This document shows, one piece after another, positions 18,501 to 23,894 of a DNA stretch of 64,000 nucleotides (positions within the stretch are counted from its first letter, which is position 1; each line of letters begins with the position of its first letter). Source of the stretch: Sphingomonas sp. dw_22. Lineage in GTDB: Bacteria; Pseudomonadota; Alphaproteobacteria; Sphingomonadales; Sphingomonadaceae. The notes beneath the pieces were generated by a model. The model had not been told where the DNA came from and searched no databases. It worked only from the letters and a program-made list of their open reading frames with translations. The stretch is from NCBI RefSeq assembly GCF_018449795.1, contig NZ_JAAVVE010000001.1, forward strand, positions 177,545-241,544. Reading direction: 5' to 3'. A program made the translations under genes and the position numbers.

Positions 18501-19103
18501 CAGGCAAGCGGCCCGGTGAACGTCGATGCCGGCGGCTCGGTCAGCACTTCGGTCACGACGAGCGGCAGCGCCTCGCTCACCTCGAGCGGAGGCGGCGTGT
18601 CGAGCACGGTCAACGCCGGCGGTCCGGTCGCGGTGGCGGCGCCTGGTCCGGTCACCAGCTCGATCACTTCGGGCGGCTCGATCGACCTCACCTCCAGCTC
18701 GCCGATCAACGTCCAGGTCAATGGCGGCTCGGTGACGGTGAATGCACCGGGCGGCACGGTGGGAGGCGTGTTCAATGAGATCCACACCGACGATCGCGGT
18801 ACCTTCGTGATCAACGACGAGCCGGTGATCGGCAGCGGCTCGGTCGACGCGCGGCAGATCATCATCGACAGGTTCGTCGTGCCTGCAGGCGGCATCGTGA
18901 GCACCAACGGGGAGATCCAATTGCCCGCCGGCCTCGCGCTCGGGCTGATCGCACCGGCCGGCAACGACCGGCGGCCGCCGGTGGTGGTGAACAGCGTCCA
19001 GCGGCTCGGCGAGTTGCTCCGCATCGGCTATACCGCGATCATCATCCAGCTCGATGAGAGGAACCTCGACCTTGAGGAAGAGCTCAACGACCCGGCCAGG
19101 TAA
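9540..19103 (+). CDS. TpsA: giant filamentous-haemagglutinin-family exoprotein (3187 aa)
   Basis: Signal region MSMQHLTTAGIAPSKASRRLKRSALMLSAAAAA...ARA, then a TPS (haemagglutinin activity) domain at about residues 45-290 with the conserved NPNG (VAVLNPNGVFFSG). The central 2000 residues are right-handed beta-helix of the NosD/pectate-lyase-like kind, containing two module pairs duplicated in mirror order (A-B...B-A). Next come six tandem repeats of about 87 residues (nt 16000-17590) and short TSGAITG.V.A.GPV repeats (18060-18770). The C-terminus (PAGLALGLIAPAGNDRRPPVVV...) is not an obvious toxin or anchor domain. The product should be a long surface or secreted fibre for adhesion or biofilm. 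The frame is intact over 9.5 kb. Ligand unknown. Confidence 0.9.
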   Translation: MSMQHLTTAGIAPSKASRRLKRSALMLSAAAAAIALSNPARAQVAPTTLPSGGSVVAGSATIGTPTPTSMTVDQSTDRAVINWNRFDIGSGASVAFNQPSATSITVNRVTSGAAPSEIAGSLTANGIVAVLNPNGVFFSGTANVDVGGMIASTGNIDDTAFMAGGNLLGITGADNGEIVVQAGANISVANAGLAAFVAPTVRNNGTITATAGRVQLGAGTAFTLDLAGDGLLQIDVGANSPLVENFGGIFASGGRIQLSARQAGAAIEQTIRTGVLPVGSARLDGNAIVLDAAGQDVDIASEITGTGNLTVAGNRIAGAADVNFDGNLTLDVNSQGAIADTTTGSANWISDALGVIGSQVDATTINLGAGIYAANTTISRSNVTLAGAESATIAVGLNGTGLTVNASDVTVSGLAIRGPVVGDQGAIDWQPTTFSSTGIVVGRNAARVSIAGNALTDLRTGIRFYAQGNAGSAVTGNLIENTKGAVILQYADAAEAGISITGNREGQFGNEWGIVLNTNTAGSPLAQDATAQAQANIMGLSNGNNGMTVMDRRYATANRSHVVVDDDSTATAADDGNYGNGLGSARQALKTVQAGVYAVAAGGTVDVRPGDYVEGVTGVGQLGGAGSYQFGLFIPKSDITLRGIDASGNVITSADNVAAFITSANQSAFGAQHFVSGSNVTIEGLGFKPAASGDNKMLEVIGNNFTLRNSVLDVRGNKTSANFYLSDFELAGTPRVESFHLEGNIFYGATLPYDGVSGAGAIVTIAGGVGRSTDASNRVFANNRVVGGGLTGQRGFQIQGRIPTTAWQQLLSGAVTVTGNSFDNVDVPIRTFGALTQALAWDDIFRNNGNSFLDGAVLAYEGSSLNARATLNPAGDADIRITSRIGDSVAIALDGDTVRMLDGTYDLGTSQLKIDKSIALIGESEDGVIIDGRAVSANGLGTISVLADNVSLGSFTLYGSEAALGNYGIKVQPNSAGHVNTPGGDDQRVSNFAISDVTVRGSRRAELDLNGVVGATITNFTADGRRVADGTSTEGAGVQITDSADVTLTGVHTLGNNWGGVALYQSNGASGYDGQTTNITIDASLNTFEEANGLFSQRESTTQDFGTLNLAGFDYAVRNTGHRDDGNQFVYFRTSLADATAYALALGAPSTSSIEGYAGDHFSNVFSVADGLSINAATRDVRAGGTINVGAGTYAETVAITRGITLNGAGMDATSITGGIWLNGTMRDVALRNFTVSGTVNASNRIISNQNVTTNLIVDGVRIDGGNSTSNGFVGGQIAGAISITNSQFVNIRGFQAFDTGSSTGNNAITSAVFANNLLDNTVGSIAFRPDPAMHATIDITGNVVTHVGSTSDNVGAVFKVFGGSTVNFTGNDVSGVGITNAATAGGPAFGAVLVVRNAAVLNVTDNVFTDNNQVFAVESGMSLPTTTNFTGNIFTNNGYSIYLPTNLVGAGTISFGAGNDFVAGADTVQHIAWRSSAGLDLTNVLFDGVLASDLSLDGRFAVADLISDGIDRNGAGLARLVDGEIYVTTGSGVDSALRAVALSAAGDTINLSAGTHTLTNTLFLQKNGVSVLGQGIGATTIDASGHNSYGIRVHGNDVTLGGFTLDGSSAAVGNANYGIKVEAIGDANARNTGFVIRDVAIDGSRKTGLDINSAVGALIDGVSVTGVTNGNGIAITDSADVTVRNSSTAGNAWGGLALYQSNNIAGGGRNQQLTGITIAGSNSFTEATGLYLQDSSATLNPGTLTLEGYGYAVRNFAHSGDGSQFVYFQRGLGDATAYALALGTPASSSIEGYAGDHYSNIFTVVDGLGIAAAARDVRADGTINVGAGTYASGTTIAANGVTLNGAAGARIDATHNGDNGVTISADGVTVQGFEIFGAADRPFNLYDWPSITRGVVVSNGADNATVANNTIHDVRNGILIDGRNANAALTGNLIDNTKSAISVQYTDGSNIAISGNREGANGNEWGIIAYLNGIWNGATVAASGGALGPDTPLSEQLRLLDLSAANGGMAVYNQGYSAQNRTRAYVNASGIGGAQGSLLTPTNLQGGLDAVVTGGTVHIASGIYNEDAVLNGLRVLDMGAITVGSLTFGAGAAGTNVGTSITATGALSFADGLVLTGDTLLAGNSVSVGAISSPYALTLAGNRLAIGPAALAGLTATGDTIVTAGVTTTGAQSYTGATTLAGGYTTGGAGFTIDGNTTLAGNTSVATNGGPATLGALAGAHGFTVDAASGNVTLGMANGLASLTATGSTITTAGASTTGAQRYAGATTLSSAYTSGGSFTVDGGTTLAGDTDIAGSAIAFGTVDGAGSLALDAGTGNVTLGAVDGLSGLSAIGGSISTAGVATTGNQSYAGATRLSGTYTTDRGSFAIDGATTLGTATIVSTGGGDVTLGTVAGGGNSFVVNAGTGATTLGAANGLSSLTVSGASITTAGAATTGAQSYTGAATLDGAYTTAGGDFLVNGTTTLSGATAIATGGGDIGFGAVGGVNSLAVNAGTGNVTLGAANGLTSLTATGTAIITAGASTTGVQNYTGATTLSGTYTSGSDFTVNGATTLDGATTVATGGNAGFGTIGGANSLGVDAGTGNITLGAVNGLTSLSATGASIATAGASTTGAQSYTGATALSGTYATGGDFTVNGATTLSGATTVNSGNGDISLGAVDAAIAGSPALALDAGTGTATLGAFGTSSRLGAVSVNAGQTVLNGATYSVSSLSFTGGANATVRLTQGTTTFDTTLPSGADGAIAIQPNLIGTVNGQQNVVFVAGNGLTPDSGDVAIGNVGSDAIRLGTLTVNAHDFSAATVKLASNFTSLLSGSQVFTSNTLDTLGDVVAQVAGTESGPIRAGGAVSIDAGGSGTGSIIAGGPVSLGYAGDVSRAITSTGPVSVSSGGAIGGSITSGAGVDLSTTSGTISSAVDAAGPVLANTTSGAITGTIVSNDAVTLGTTSGAITGAVNAAGPVSANTTTGDIAAAITSGGGVALASSSGAVGGSIQASGPVNVDAGGSVSTSVTTSGSASLTSSGGGVSSTVNAGGPVAVAAPGPVTSSITSGGSIDLTSSSPINVQVNGGSVTVNAPGGTVGGVFNEIHTDDRGTFVINDEPVIGSGSVDARQIIIDRFVVPAGGIVSTNGEIQLPAGLALGLIAPAGNDRRPPVVVNSVQRLGELLRIGYTAIIIQLDERNLDLEEELNDPAR
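10778..11235 (+). repeat. Beta-helix module A, copy 1, within TpsA
   Basis: Encodes GLAIRGPVVGDQGAIDW...NEWGIV...NNGMTVMDRRYATANR. It matches the region at 15157-15625 in order of motifs (TGI.., ITGNLI.NTK.A, I.GNREG..GNEWGI, NGGM.V). The copies have diverged enough to be old. Confidence 0.7.
12388..13122 (+). repeat. Beta-helix module B, copy 1, within TpsA
   Basis: Runs from GSFTLYGSEAALGNYGIKV to RAGGTINVGAGTYAE. It closely matches 14341-15034, sharing for example ITDSADVT, NNWGGVALYQSN, DGNQFVYF, DATAYALALG and SSIEGYAGDH. Confidence 0.8.
14341..15034 (+). repeat. Beta-helix module B, copy 2, within TpsA
   Basis: Second copy of module B (GGFTLDGSSAAVGNANYGIKV to RADGTINVGAGTYAS). It is immediately followed by the second module A. 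Confidence 0.8.
15157..15625 (+). repeat. Beta-helix module A, copy 2, within TpsA
   Basis: Second copy of module A (FEIFGAADRPFNLYDW to AQNRTRAYVNAS). It lies 120 bp after module B copy 2, giving the order A-B...B-A across the protein. Confidence 0.7.
16000..17590 (+). repeat. Six tandem repeats of about 87 residues in TpsA
   Basis: Each unit reads approximately L.SLTATG.SITTAGA.TTGAQ.YTGATTL.G.Y followed by a GG.FTV.GATTL.GAT. segment and a D.GTGNVTLGA.NG segment. Unit length is 255-267 bp. Units differ at scattered positions, so they are not a recent amplification. Confidence 0.85.
18060..18770 (+). repeat. Short Gly/Ser/Thr repeats near the TpsA C-terminus
   Basis: Repeats of about 24 residues, with alternating xSGAITG and AAGPVxAxTT blocks, forming the last repetitive stretch before the unique C-terminal domain. 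Confidence 0.7.
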
Positions 19104-19441
19104 TCCCTTGCGAACGTTGCAGGTGTCGGCGGGTTCATGCCGCTTAACGGAGAGCCGGGCGACCCGCGGACTTGAGGCGGCAACAAGAAACCGGATCTGT
19201 CGAATTTCGGCTCCTCCCGCCAAGGTGCGCGCGTCTTCGACTTCGATATCGGGATATCGCACCGCGTTCCCGATTTTCATGCGGCCGAGCAGATCTGCCG
19301 GATAGTTCACGAATACTTGGCCTTGCGCGCCCACTCCGGCGCGCCGACGAGCACGCCCTGGATCGCTCGACACATCCCGGACTAGATTTTTCTTTACGGG
19401 ATAGGGAAGTTATCGCGTCTTAGGGATCGGGAGGATCGCGC
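19104..19441. other. 338-bp intergenic region between TpsA and the ECF operon
   Basis: It contains a 16-bp palindrome, CGATATC-GG-GATATCG, at 19244-19259 and the candidate ECF promoter at 19397-19420. No convincing gene or terminator is seen. Confidence 0.5.
19397..19420 (+). promoter_or_regulatory. Candidate ECF-sigma promoter of the sigma/anti-sigma operon
   Basis: CGGGAT (19397-19402), 13 bp, CGTCT (19416-19420), preceded by a T-rich tract. The same arrangement with identical spacing stands upstream of the STN TonB receptor (27126-27149), as expected if this sigma factor recognises both its own promoter and the receptor's. Confidence 0.55.
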
Positions 19442-19954
19442 ATGTCAACTGCCGCCAGGCATCCACGGCTGGAAGAGGTAGCCGCGCAATATCGTGCGCC
19501 GCTGCTGCGTTTCTTCCAGCGCAGGGTGGGACCGGGCGAGGACGCCGACGATCTCGTGCAGGACGTCTTCAGCCGCCTGGCCGCGCAGGATCTCGCCGCC
19601 ATCGCGAACATCCAGGGCTATGTCTTCCAGGTCGCCGCCAATGTCCTGCGCGACAAGGCGCGTCGCGCCAGCGTCCGCAGCATCGTGACCCTGGCGCCGG
19701 AGGGCTTCGACGTCGAAGACGAGGCGGGTTTCTCGCCGGAGCGTATCCTGCAAAGCCGGGAAGCGCTGCAGATCATGATCGCGGCGATATATGAGCTGCC
19801 CGAAACGGTGCGCATCGTGTTCAGCCACTATCATTTCGACGGCGTGGCCCAAGTCGAGATCGCGCGCCGCATGGGCCTGTCGCTCAGCACGGTCGAAAAG
19901 CACATGGCGAAGGCCAACAGTCATCTCCTGTATCGCCTCCGGAAAGTCCGATGA
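19442..19954 (+). CDS. ECF RNA polymerase sigma factor, FecI-like
   Basis: A 170-residue sigma-70 family protein. Region 2 is visible at about residues 12-75 (RAPLLRFFQRRVGPGEDADDLVQDVF...YVFQVAANVLRD), and region 4 at about 110-165 (YELPETVRIVF...VAQVEIARRMGLSLSTVEKHMAKA). No other domain. The start follows GGGAGG by 7 bp. Its stop overlaps the fecR-like start (ATGA), so the two are translationally coupled, the standard layout of a FecI/FecR surface-signalling pair. The likely signal source is the STN-containing TonB receptor 7 kb downstream on the other strand, which shares the candidate promoter. Confidence 0.92.
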   Translation: MSTAARHPRLEEVAAQYRAPLLRFFQRRVGPGEDADDLVQDVFSRLAAQDLAAIANIQGYVFQVAANVLRDKARRASVRSIVTLAPEGFDVEDEAGFSPERILQSREALQIMIAAIYELPETVRIVFSHYHFDGVAQVEIARRMGLSLSTVEKHMAKANSHLLYRLRKVR

Positions 19955-20964
19955 GCAAGTTCCTGGATGAGGCCGAAGACGCGGCAGCGGCGTGGGACGC
20001 GCGCCTGCGCGGCGCCAAGACGACCTTCCGCGACCGCCGGGCGTTCCAGGCCTGGTTGCGGCAGGATGCCGAGCATCAGGCCGCCCATGACCGCCTGCAG
20101 GCGGCGCTGTCGTTGTTGCGGACCCATGCCAAGCTGCCCGAGCTGAGCGCGCTGCGCGACGAGGCGCGCAACAGCGTCCATGAGAACCGGCGGCGGCGCC
20201 TCGTCTCCGTCGTTGCGGCCGCCATCGCCGCCAGCCTGCTGCTGATGCTGGCCGTCGTCACCCAGACGGAGCATGGCGCGGAAATCGCCGCGTTCCTGAA
20301 GGGCGACACGATCTATGCCACCTCGCCGAACGAACGCACCAGGGTAACCCTGGCCGACGGATCGGTGGTGACGCTGGATTCCGGCACCCGGCTTTCGGTG
20401 CTGCTCGGGCAGTCGCGCCGGGACATCACCCTGCTTGCCGGACATGCGCTGTTCCAGGTTGCCAAGGACCATCGGCGCCCCTTCGTCGTCAAGGCGGGCG
20501 ACCGGACCATCACCGCGCTCGGCACCGTGTTCGACGTCCGCCTCTCCTCGAGCGAATTGCGCGTGACGCTGGCCGAAGGCGTGGTGGCGGTCCGGCCCGT
20601 CGAGCCGGGGCAGGGCTCAGCCCTGCAGATATTGAAGCCGCGCCAACAGCTCGTGGAGACCACCGGAATAGCCACGCCTGAGCTGCGTACCGTCGATACG
20701 GACAAGGCGCTGAGCTGGGCCGACGGGCAGGTCTTCTTCGAGAATGAGCCGCTTGCCAGCGCCGTCGAGGAGATGAACCAATATTCGCACCTGAAGATCC
20801 TCGTCGATCCCGCGGTGGCGGACCTGCGGATCAACGGCATGTTCCGCACGAGCAATCAGACCGGCTTCATCGACGCGCTGCAGGTCACCCTGCCGGTCGA
20901 GGTGCGCAACGACAATCAAGGCCGGATATTCATCACCAGGCGACCGGATCGAACCGCCGACTAG
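19951..20964 (+). CDS. FecR-family anti-sigma/transducer protein
   Basis: 337 residues. The cytoplasmic N-terminal domain with the typical AAAAWDARL...FRAW-like motif (FQAWLRQDAEHQAAHDRL) covers about residues 10-60. A single membrane helix lies at 84-105 (LVSVVAAAIAASLLLMLAVVTQ). A periplasmic FecR domain follows at about 115-225 (TRVTLADGSVVTLDSGTRLSV...ALGTVFDVRL), then a C-terminal domain resembling STN (FFENEPLASAVEEMNQYS...) from about 265. The family senses receptor occupancy in the periplasm and controls its cognate ECF sigma factor. It overlaps the sigma gene by 4 bp. Confidence 0.93.
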   Translation: MSKFLDEAEDAAAAWDARLRGAKTTFRDRRAFQAWLRQDAEHQAAHDRLQAALSLLRTHAKLPELSALRDEARNSVHENRRRRLVSVVAAAIAASLLLMLAVVTQTEHGAEIAAFLKGDTIYATSPNERTRVTLADGSVVTLDSGTRLSVLLGQSRRDITLLAGHALFQVAKDHRRPFVVKAGDRTITALGTVFDVRLSSSELRVTLAEGVVAVRPVEPGQGSALQILKPRQQLVETTGIATPELRTVDTDKALSWADGQVFFENEPLASAVEEMNQYSHLKILVDPAVADLRINGMFRTSNQTGFIDALQVTLPVEVRNDNQGRIFITRRPDRTAD

Positions 20965-21147
20965 CGAAGGGGGAACAAGAGAGATGTAGGACGACGAAGG
21001 GTTGGGCATGTCCGCGACCGTCGCGCGCCGCGACACGCTGGACAGCCGGAGGACCGGGCGCGGCAAGTCCCCTGCCCTGCCACGTTTGCCATGGATAATT
21101 CCCCGCTCACGCAATCGCGACGCGATTGACAGGATAGGCCGAAATTG

Positions 21148-22464
21148 ATGCGAATCTCATCCCTTGCCCTTGCAGCCGCTCTGCTGCCCACCGCTGCCGC
21201 CGCCCAGGAGGCCCCCAGCCCCGCGCGGCTCAAGGCCGATGTCGAGAAGCTGGTCAGCTTCGGCACCCGGCATACGCTCTCGTCGCCCGACGATCCGAAG
21301 CGCGGCATCGGCGCGGCGCGGCGCTGGTTCGCGGAGGAGATGAAACGGACGAGCGCGAAATGCGGCGGCTGCATCCAGGTCTCCACGGTCGAGCGCATCT
21401 TCACCGGCGATCGCGCGCCCAACGGCGTCAATGTGGTCGACGTCCTCGCCATCCAGCCCGGCAGCGATCCCAATCGCGTGGTGATCGTGCAGGGCCATAT
21501 CGACAGCCGCGTCACCAACGTCATGGACATCACCAGCGACGCGCCGGGCGCGAACGACGATGCTTCCGGCGTGGCGCTGGTGCTCGAGGCGGCGCGCGTG
21601 CTGTCGCACAAGAAATTCAAGGCGACGGTCATCTATGCCGCCCTGTCGGGCGAAGAGCAGGGCCTGTTCGGCGGCAACCTGCTCGCCGACACCGCCAAGG
21701 AGCGCGGCTGGGAAGTCACGGCCGTGCTCAACAACGATATCGTGGGCAACACCATCGGCCAGAACGGCACGCGCGTCGCCGATCGGGTGCGCGTGTTCTC
21801 CGAGGGCATCCGCGCGTCGGAGGATCTTCCCCAGCAGATCGCACGCCGCGTGAACGGCGGCGAGGATGACGGCCCGAGCCGCGCGCTCGCCAAGGCGATC
21901 GACCATGTGGCGGAGGGCATTCCCGGCGGGATCGACGTGTTCGTCGATCGCCGCAACGATCGCTTCGGCCGCGGCGGCGACCATGAGCCGTTCCTGAAGC
22001 TCGGCTATCCCGCAGTGCGCTTCTCGGTGGGTATCGAGAACTACACCCAGCAGCACCAGGATCTGCGCACCGAGAACGGCATCGAATATGGCGACACGCC
22101 GGACAAGATGGACTTCCCCTATCTCGCCAAGGTGACCGCCATCAACGCGGGCACGATCGCCCGCCTCGCCGCCGCGCCCGCCTCGCCGGCGCAGGTGAGC
22201 CTGAACGGCGCGCTGGGCATGAACACTACCGTGACCTGGTCGCCGGTGCCTGGCGCGTCCGGCTATCGCATCCATTGGCGCCGCAACGACAAGCAGGACT
22301 GGACCGACCAGCTCGACGTTCCGGCCTCGGCCAGCGAAACAGTGTTGAAGGACGTGATCGTCGACGACGTGTTCATCGGCGTGTCCGCCCTGTCGGCAGA
22401 CGGCGCGGAAAGCATCGTCACCTTCGGCGGACGCGCACCCCGGCGCGCGCCGGCCTCGCGTTGA
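21148..22464 (+). CDS. Exported M28-family zinc peptidase with C-terminal beta-sandwich domain
   Basis: 438 residues with a signal peptide (MRISSLALAAALLPTAAAA). The M28 core shows the co-catalytic zinc ligands: H in VIVQGHIDSR, D in GANDDASG, the GEEQGL glutamates, and D in LNNDIVGNT. The last ~100 residues (VSLNGALGMNTTVTWSPVPGASGYRIHWR...) look like a fibronectin-III-type fold. It probably releases amino acids from peptides in the periplasm or outside. It follows fecR by 183 bp in the same direction, so it could belong to the same regulon and supply peptides to the receptor; that is inference. A TTG directly before the ATG is ignored as start. Confidence 0.88.
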   Translation: MRISSLALAAALLPTAAAAQEAPSPARLKADVEKLVSFGTRHTLSSPDDPKRGIGAARRWFAEEMKRTSAKCGGCIQVSTVERIFTGDRAPNGVNVVDVLAIQPGSDPNRVVIVQGHIDSRVTNVMDITSDAPGANDDASGVALVLEAARVLSHKKFKATVIYAALSGEEQGLFGGNLLADTAKERGWEVTAVLNNDIVGNTIGQNGTRVADRVRVFSEGIRASEDLPQQIARRVNGGEDDGPSRALAKAIDHVAEGIPGGIDVFVDRRNDRFGRGGDHEPFLKLGYPAVRFSVGIENYTQQHQDLRTENGIEYGDTPDKMDFPYLAKVTAINAGTIARLAAAPASPAQVSLNGALGMNTTVTWSPVPGASGYRIHWRRNDKQDWTDQLDVPASASETVLKDVIVDDVFIGVSALSADGAESIVTFGGRAPRRAPASR

Positions 22465-22513
22465 AACGGATTCCCTCGCGATAGGATCGCGAAAGAGACT
22501 GCAAGGCCATATG

Positions 22514-22549
22514 CCCGTGCCGGAACCAGACCGGCACGGGTCTTTTTTT
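22514..22549 (+). terminator. Rho-independent terminator after the M28 peptidase
   Basis: A perfect 10-bp stem CCCGTGCCGG / CCGGCACGGG with a 7-base loop, followed directly by TCTTTTTTT. It ends 85 bp after the peptidase stop. Confidence 0.9.
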
Positions 22550-22642
22550 GCCCATCGCCGGAAGGGTGACGGCCGCCGGACGTTCGCTATGGGCGGCTGG
22601 TTCTCAGCCCGCTTTCGGAGCGGAGATGCGGTAAAGCGGACA

Positions 22643-23422
22643 TCACACTCTGGGTTCCAGCATCGGCGTCTCGTCGCGGCGCAGGGTCAAGACTTCGACG
22701 CCAGTCCTCGTCACCGCGACCGTATGCTCGAATTGGGCGGAGAGCTTCCGATCGTTGGTCACGACCGTCCATCCGTCGCTCTCGGTCGAGACCTTGCGGG
22801 TGCCCTGGTTGACCATCGGCTCGATGGTGAAAACCATGCCCTCGCGCAGCTTCAGGCCCGTTCCCGGCCGTCCGAAATTGAGCACCTGCGGATCCTCGTG
22901 CATCTCGCGGCCGATGCCGTGCCCGCAATATTCCCGCACGACCGAATAGCCGTTCTTCTTGGCATGCCGCTCGATCGCGAAGCCGATGTCCCCCAGATGC
23001 GCTCCGGGCCGCACCTGTCCTATGCCTTGCCACATCGCCTCCTGGGCGACCCGCACGAGCCGCCGCGCGGCGGGTGGAGCGTTGCCGACCAGATAGGTCT
23101 TGCTCGAATCCGCGATGAAGCCGTTCTTTTCGAGCGTGATGTCGAGATTGATGATGTCGCCGTCGCGGATAATTTCCTGGTCGTCGGGCACGCCGTGGCA
23201 GACGACATGATTGATCGAGCAGTTCAGGACATATTTGAAGCCATATTGCCCCTTGCTCGCCGGCCGGGCCGCGAGGTCCATAGTGATGAAGCGGTCGACC
23301 AGATCGTTGACCTCCATGGTCGACATGCCGGCGAGTTCCTGCCCGTCCAGCATCTCGAAGACGGATGCCAGCATCCTGCCCGATATGCGCATGAGCGCCA
23401 GTTCGTCCGGGGTCTTCACCAT
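22643..23422 (-). CDS. map: Type I methionine aminopeptidase, second gene of a ParD-like operon
   Basis: 259 residues with every catalytic feature of the family: His76 (CHGVPD), metal ligands Asp94 (INLDIT), Asp105 (IADSS), His168 (CGHGIG), Glu201 (FTIEP) and Glu232 (FEHT), plus His175. The enzyme removes the N-terminal Met from nascent proteins. There is no N-terminal zinc-ribbon extension. The ATG at 23422 lies one base after the TGA of the ParD-like gene, so the two are cotranscribed and probably translationally coupled. An intact aminopeptidase in the position a toxin gene would take is unusual. Whether this is the housekeeping copy cannot be told from the window. Confidence 0.93.
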   Translation of the reverse strand: MVKTPDELALMRISGRMLASVFEMLDGQELAGMSTMEVNDLVDRFITMDLAARPASKGQYGFKYVLNCSINHVVCHGVPDDQEIIRDGDIINLDITLEKNGFIADSSKTYLVGNAPPAARRLVRVAQEAMWQGIGQVRPGAHLGDIGFAIERHAKKNGYSVVREYCGHGIGREMHEDPQVLNFGRPGTGLKLREGMVFTIEPMVNQGTRKVSTESDGWTVVTNDRKLSAQFEHTVAVTRTGVEVLTLRRDETPMLEPRV

Positions 23423-23423
23423 G

Positions 23424-23630
23424 TCAGGCGGCCGCGACCTCCGCGAGACGCACATGCGCCGCCGCGAACTGCATCTTGACGATGTCGTTGAAGGACAGCG
23501 TCGGATTGGCTTCGGCCAGCATGCCGATCTTCATCCAGAATTCGGCCTGTGCATTGATCGACCGGCACATCACATTGCTGGCCCGACGGGCTTCCTCGTG
23601 CAGGTCGTCGTCGATTTTCACGATGCCCAT
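23424..23630 (-). CDS. ParD-like antitoxin-family small protein
   Basis: 68 residues, MGIVKIDDDLHEEARRAS at the N-terminus and a helical C-terminus (FNDIVKMQF...). The pattern VKIDDDLHEEAR with RSINAQAEFW fits the ribbon-helix-helix fold of ParD-like antitoxins: a beta-strand followed by two helices, with the QAE/W segment usual in these. RHH proteins bind DNA as dimers and repress their own operon. A 24-bp perfect palindrome lies 25 bp upstream of the start, over the -10 box. The gene is followed with a one-base gap not by a ParE-type toxin but by a methionine aminopeptidase. Confidence 0.8.
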   Translation of the reverse strand: MGIVKIDDDLHEEARRASNVMCRSINAQAEFWMKIGMLAEANPTLSFNDIVKMQFAAAHVRLAEVAAA

Positions 23631-23654
23631 GGATGTCTCTTAAACTTGATCAAC

Positions 23655-23678
23655 ATACGAACCATATATGGTTCGTAT
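23655..23678. promoter_or_regulatory. 24-bp perfect palindrome, operator of the ParD-like/map operon
   Basis: Half-site ATACGAACCATA followed directly by its reverse complement. It covers the -10 element and ends 25 bp upstream of the ParD-like start codon. Position and perfect symmetry are those of an autoregulatory antitoxin operator. Confidence 0.8.
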
Positions 23679-23691
23679 ACTCCTCAGTCAA
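23663..23691 (-). promoter_or_regulatory. Sigma-70-type promoter of the ParD-like/map operon
   Basis: On the minus strand: TTGACT (23686-23691), a 17-bp spacer, TATATG (23663-23668). The -10 lies inside the palindrome, so operator occupancy would block the promoter. Confidence 0.65.
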
Positions 23692-23830
23692 TCGGATGCT
23701 ATGAACACGTAGCGGGCTGTCGCTGCATCCCGTTCAAGACGAGACCGGGAGCTGAATGAACGGCGGAGTTTGGGCGACTATCTCGCGATCCAGCGGACCA
23801 AATTTGAGCAGCTACCGGCCACAGACAATT

Positions 23831-23860
23831 TCGCCATCCCGGCGCGAGCCGGGATGGCGA
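23831..23860 (-). terminator. Strong hairpin after the STN TonB receptor
   Basis: TCGCCATCCCGGC / GCCGGGATGGCGA is a perfect 13-bp stem with a 4-base loop, 35 bp beyond the receptor stop. The T-tract on the minus strand is weak (AATTGT), so the hairpin may act partly as an mRNA 3'-end stabiliser. Confidence 0.55.
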
Positions 23861-23894
23861 TGAAGATACTGAAATCAGCGGTGCGTGACTGCAC

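Noticed and set aside
17655..19373. Minus-strand frame running through the TpsA 3' end into the intergenic region
   Set aside because: Composition is typical of an antisense shadow; the intergenic part shows no recognisable domain.
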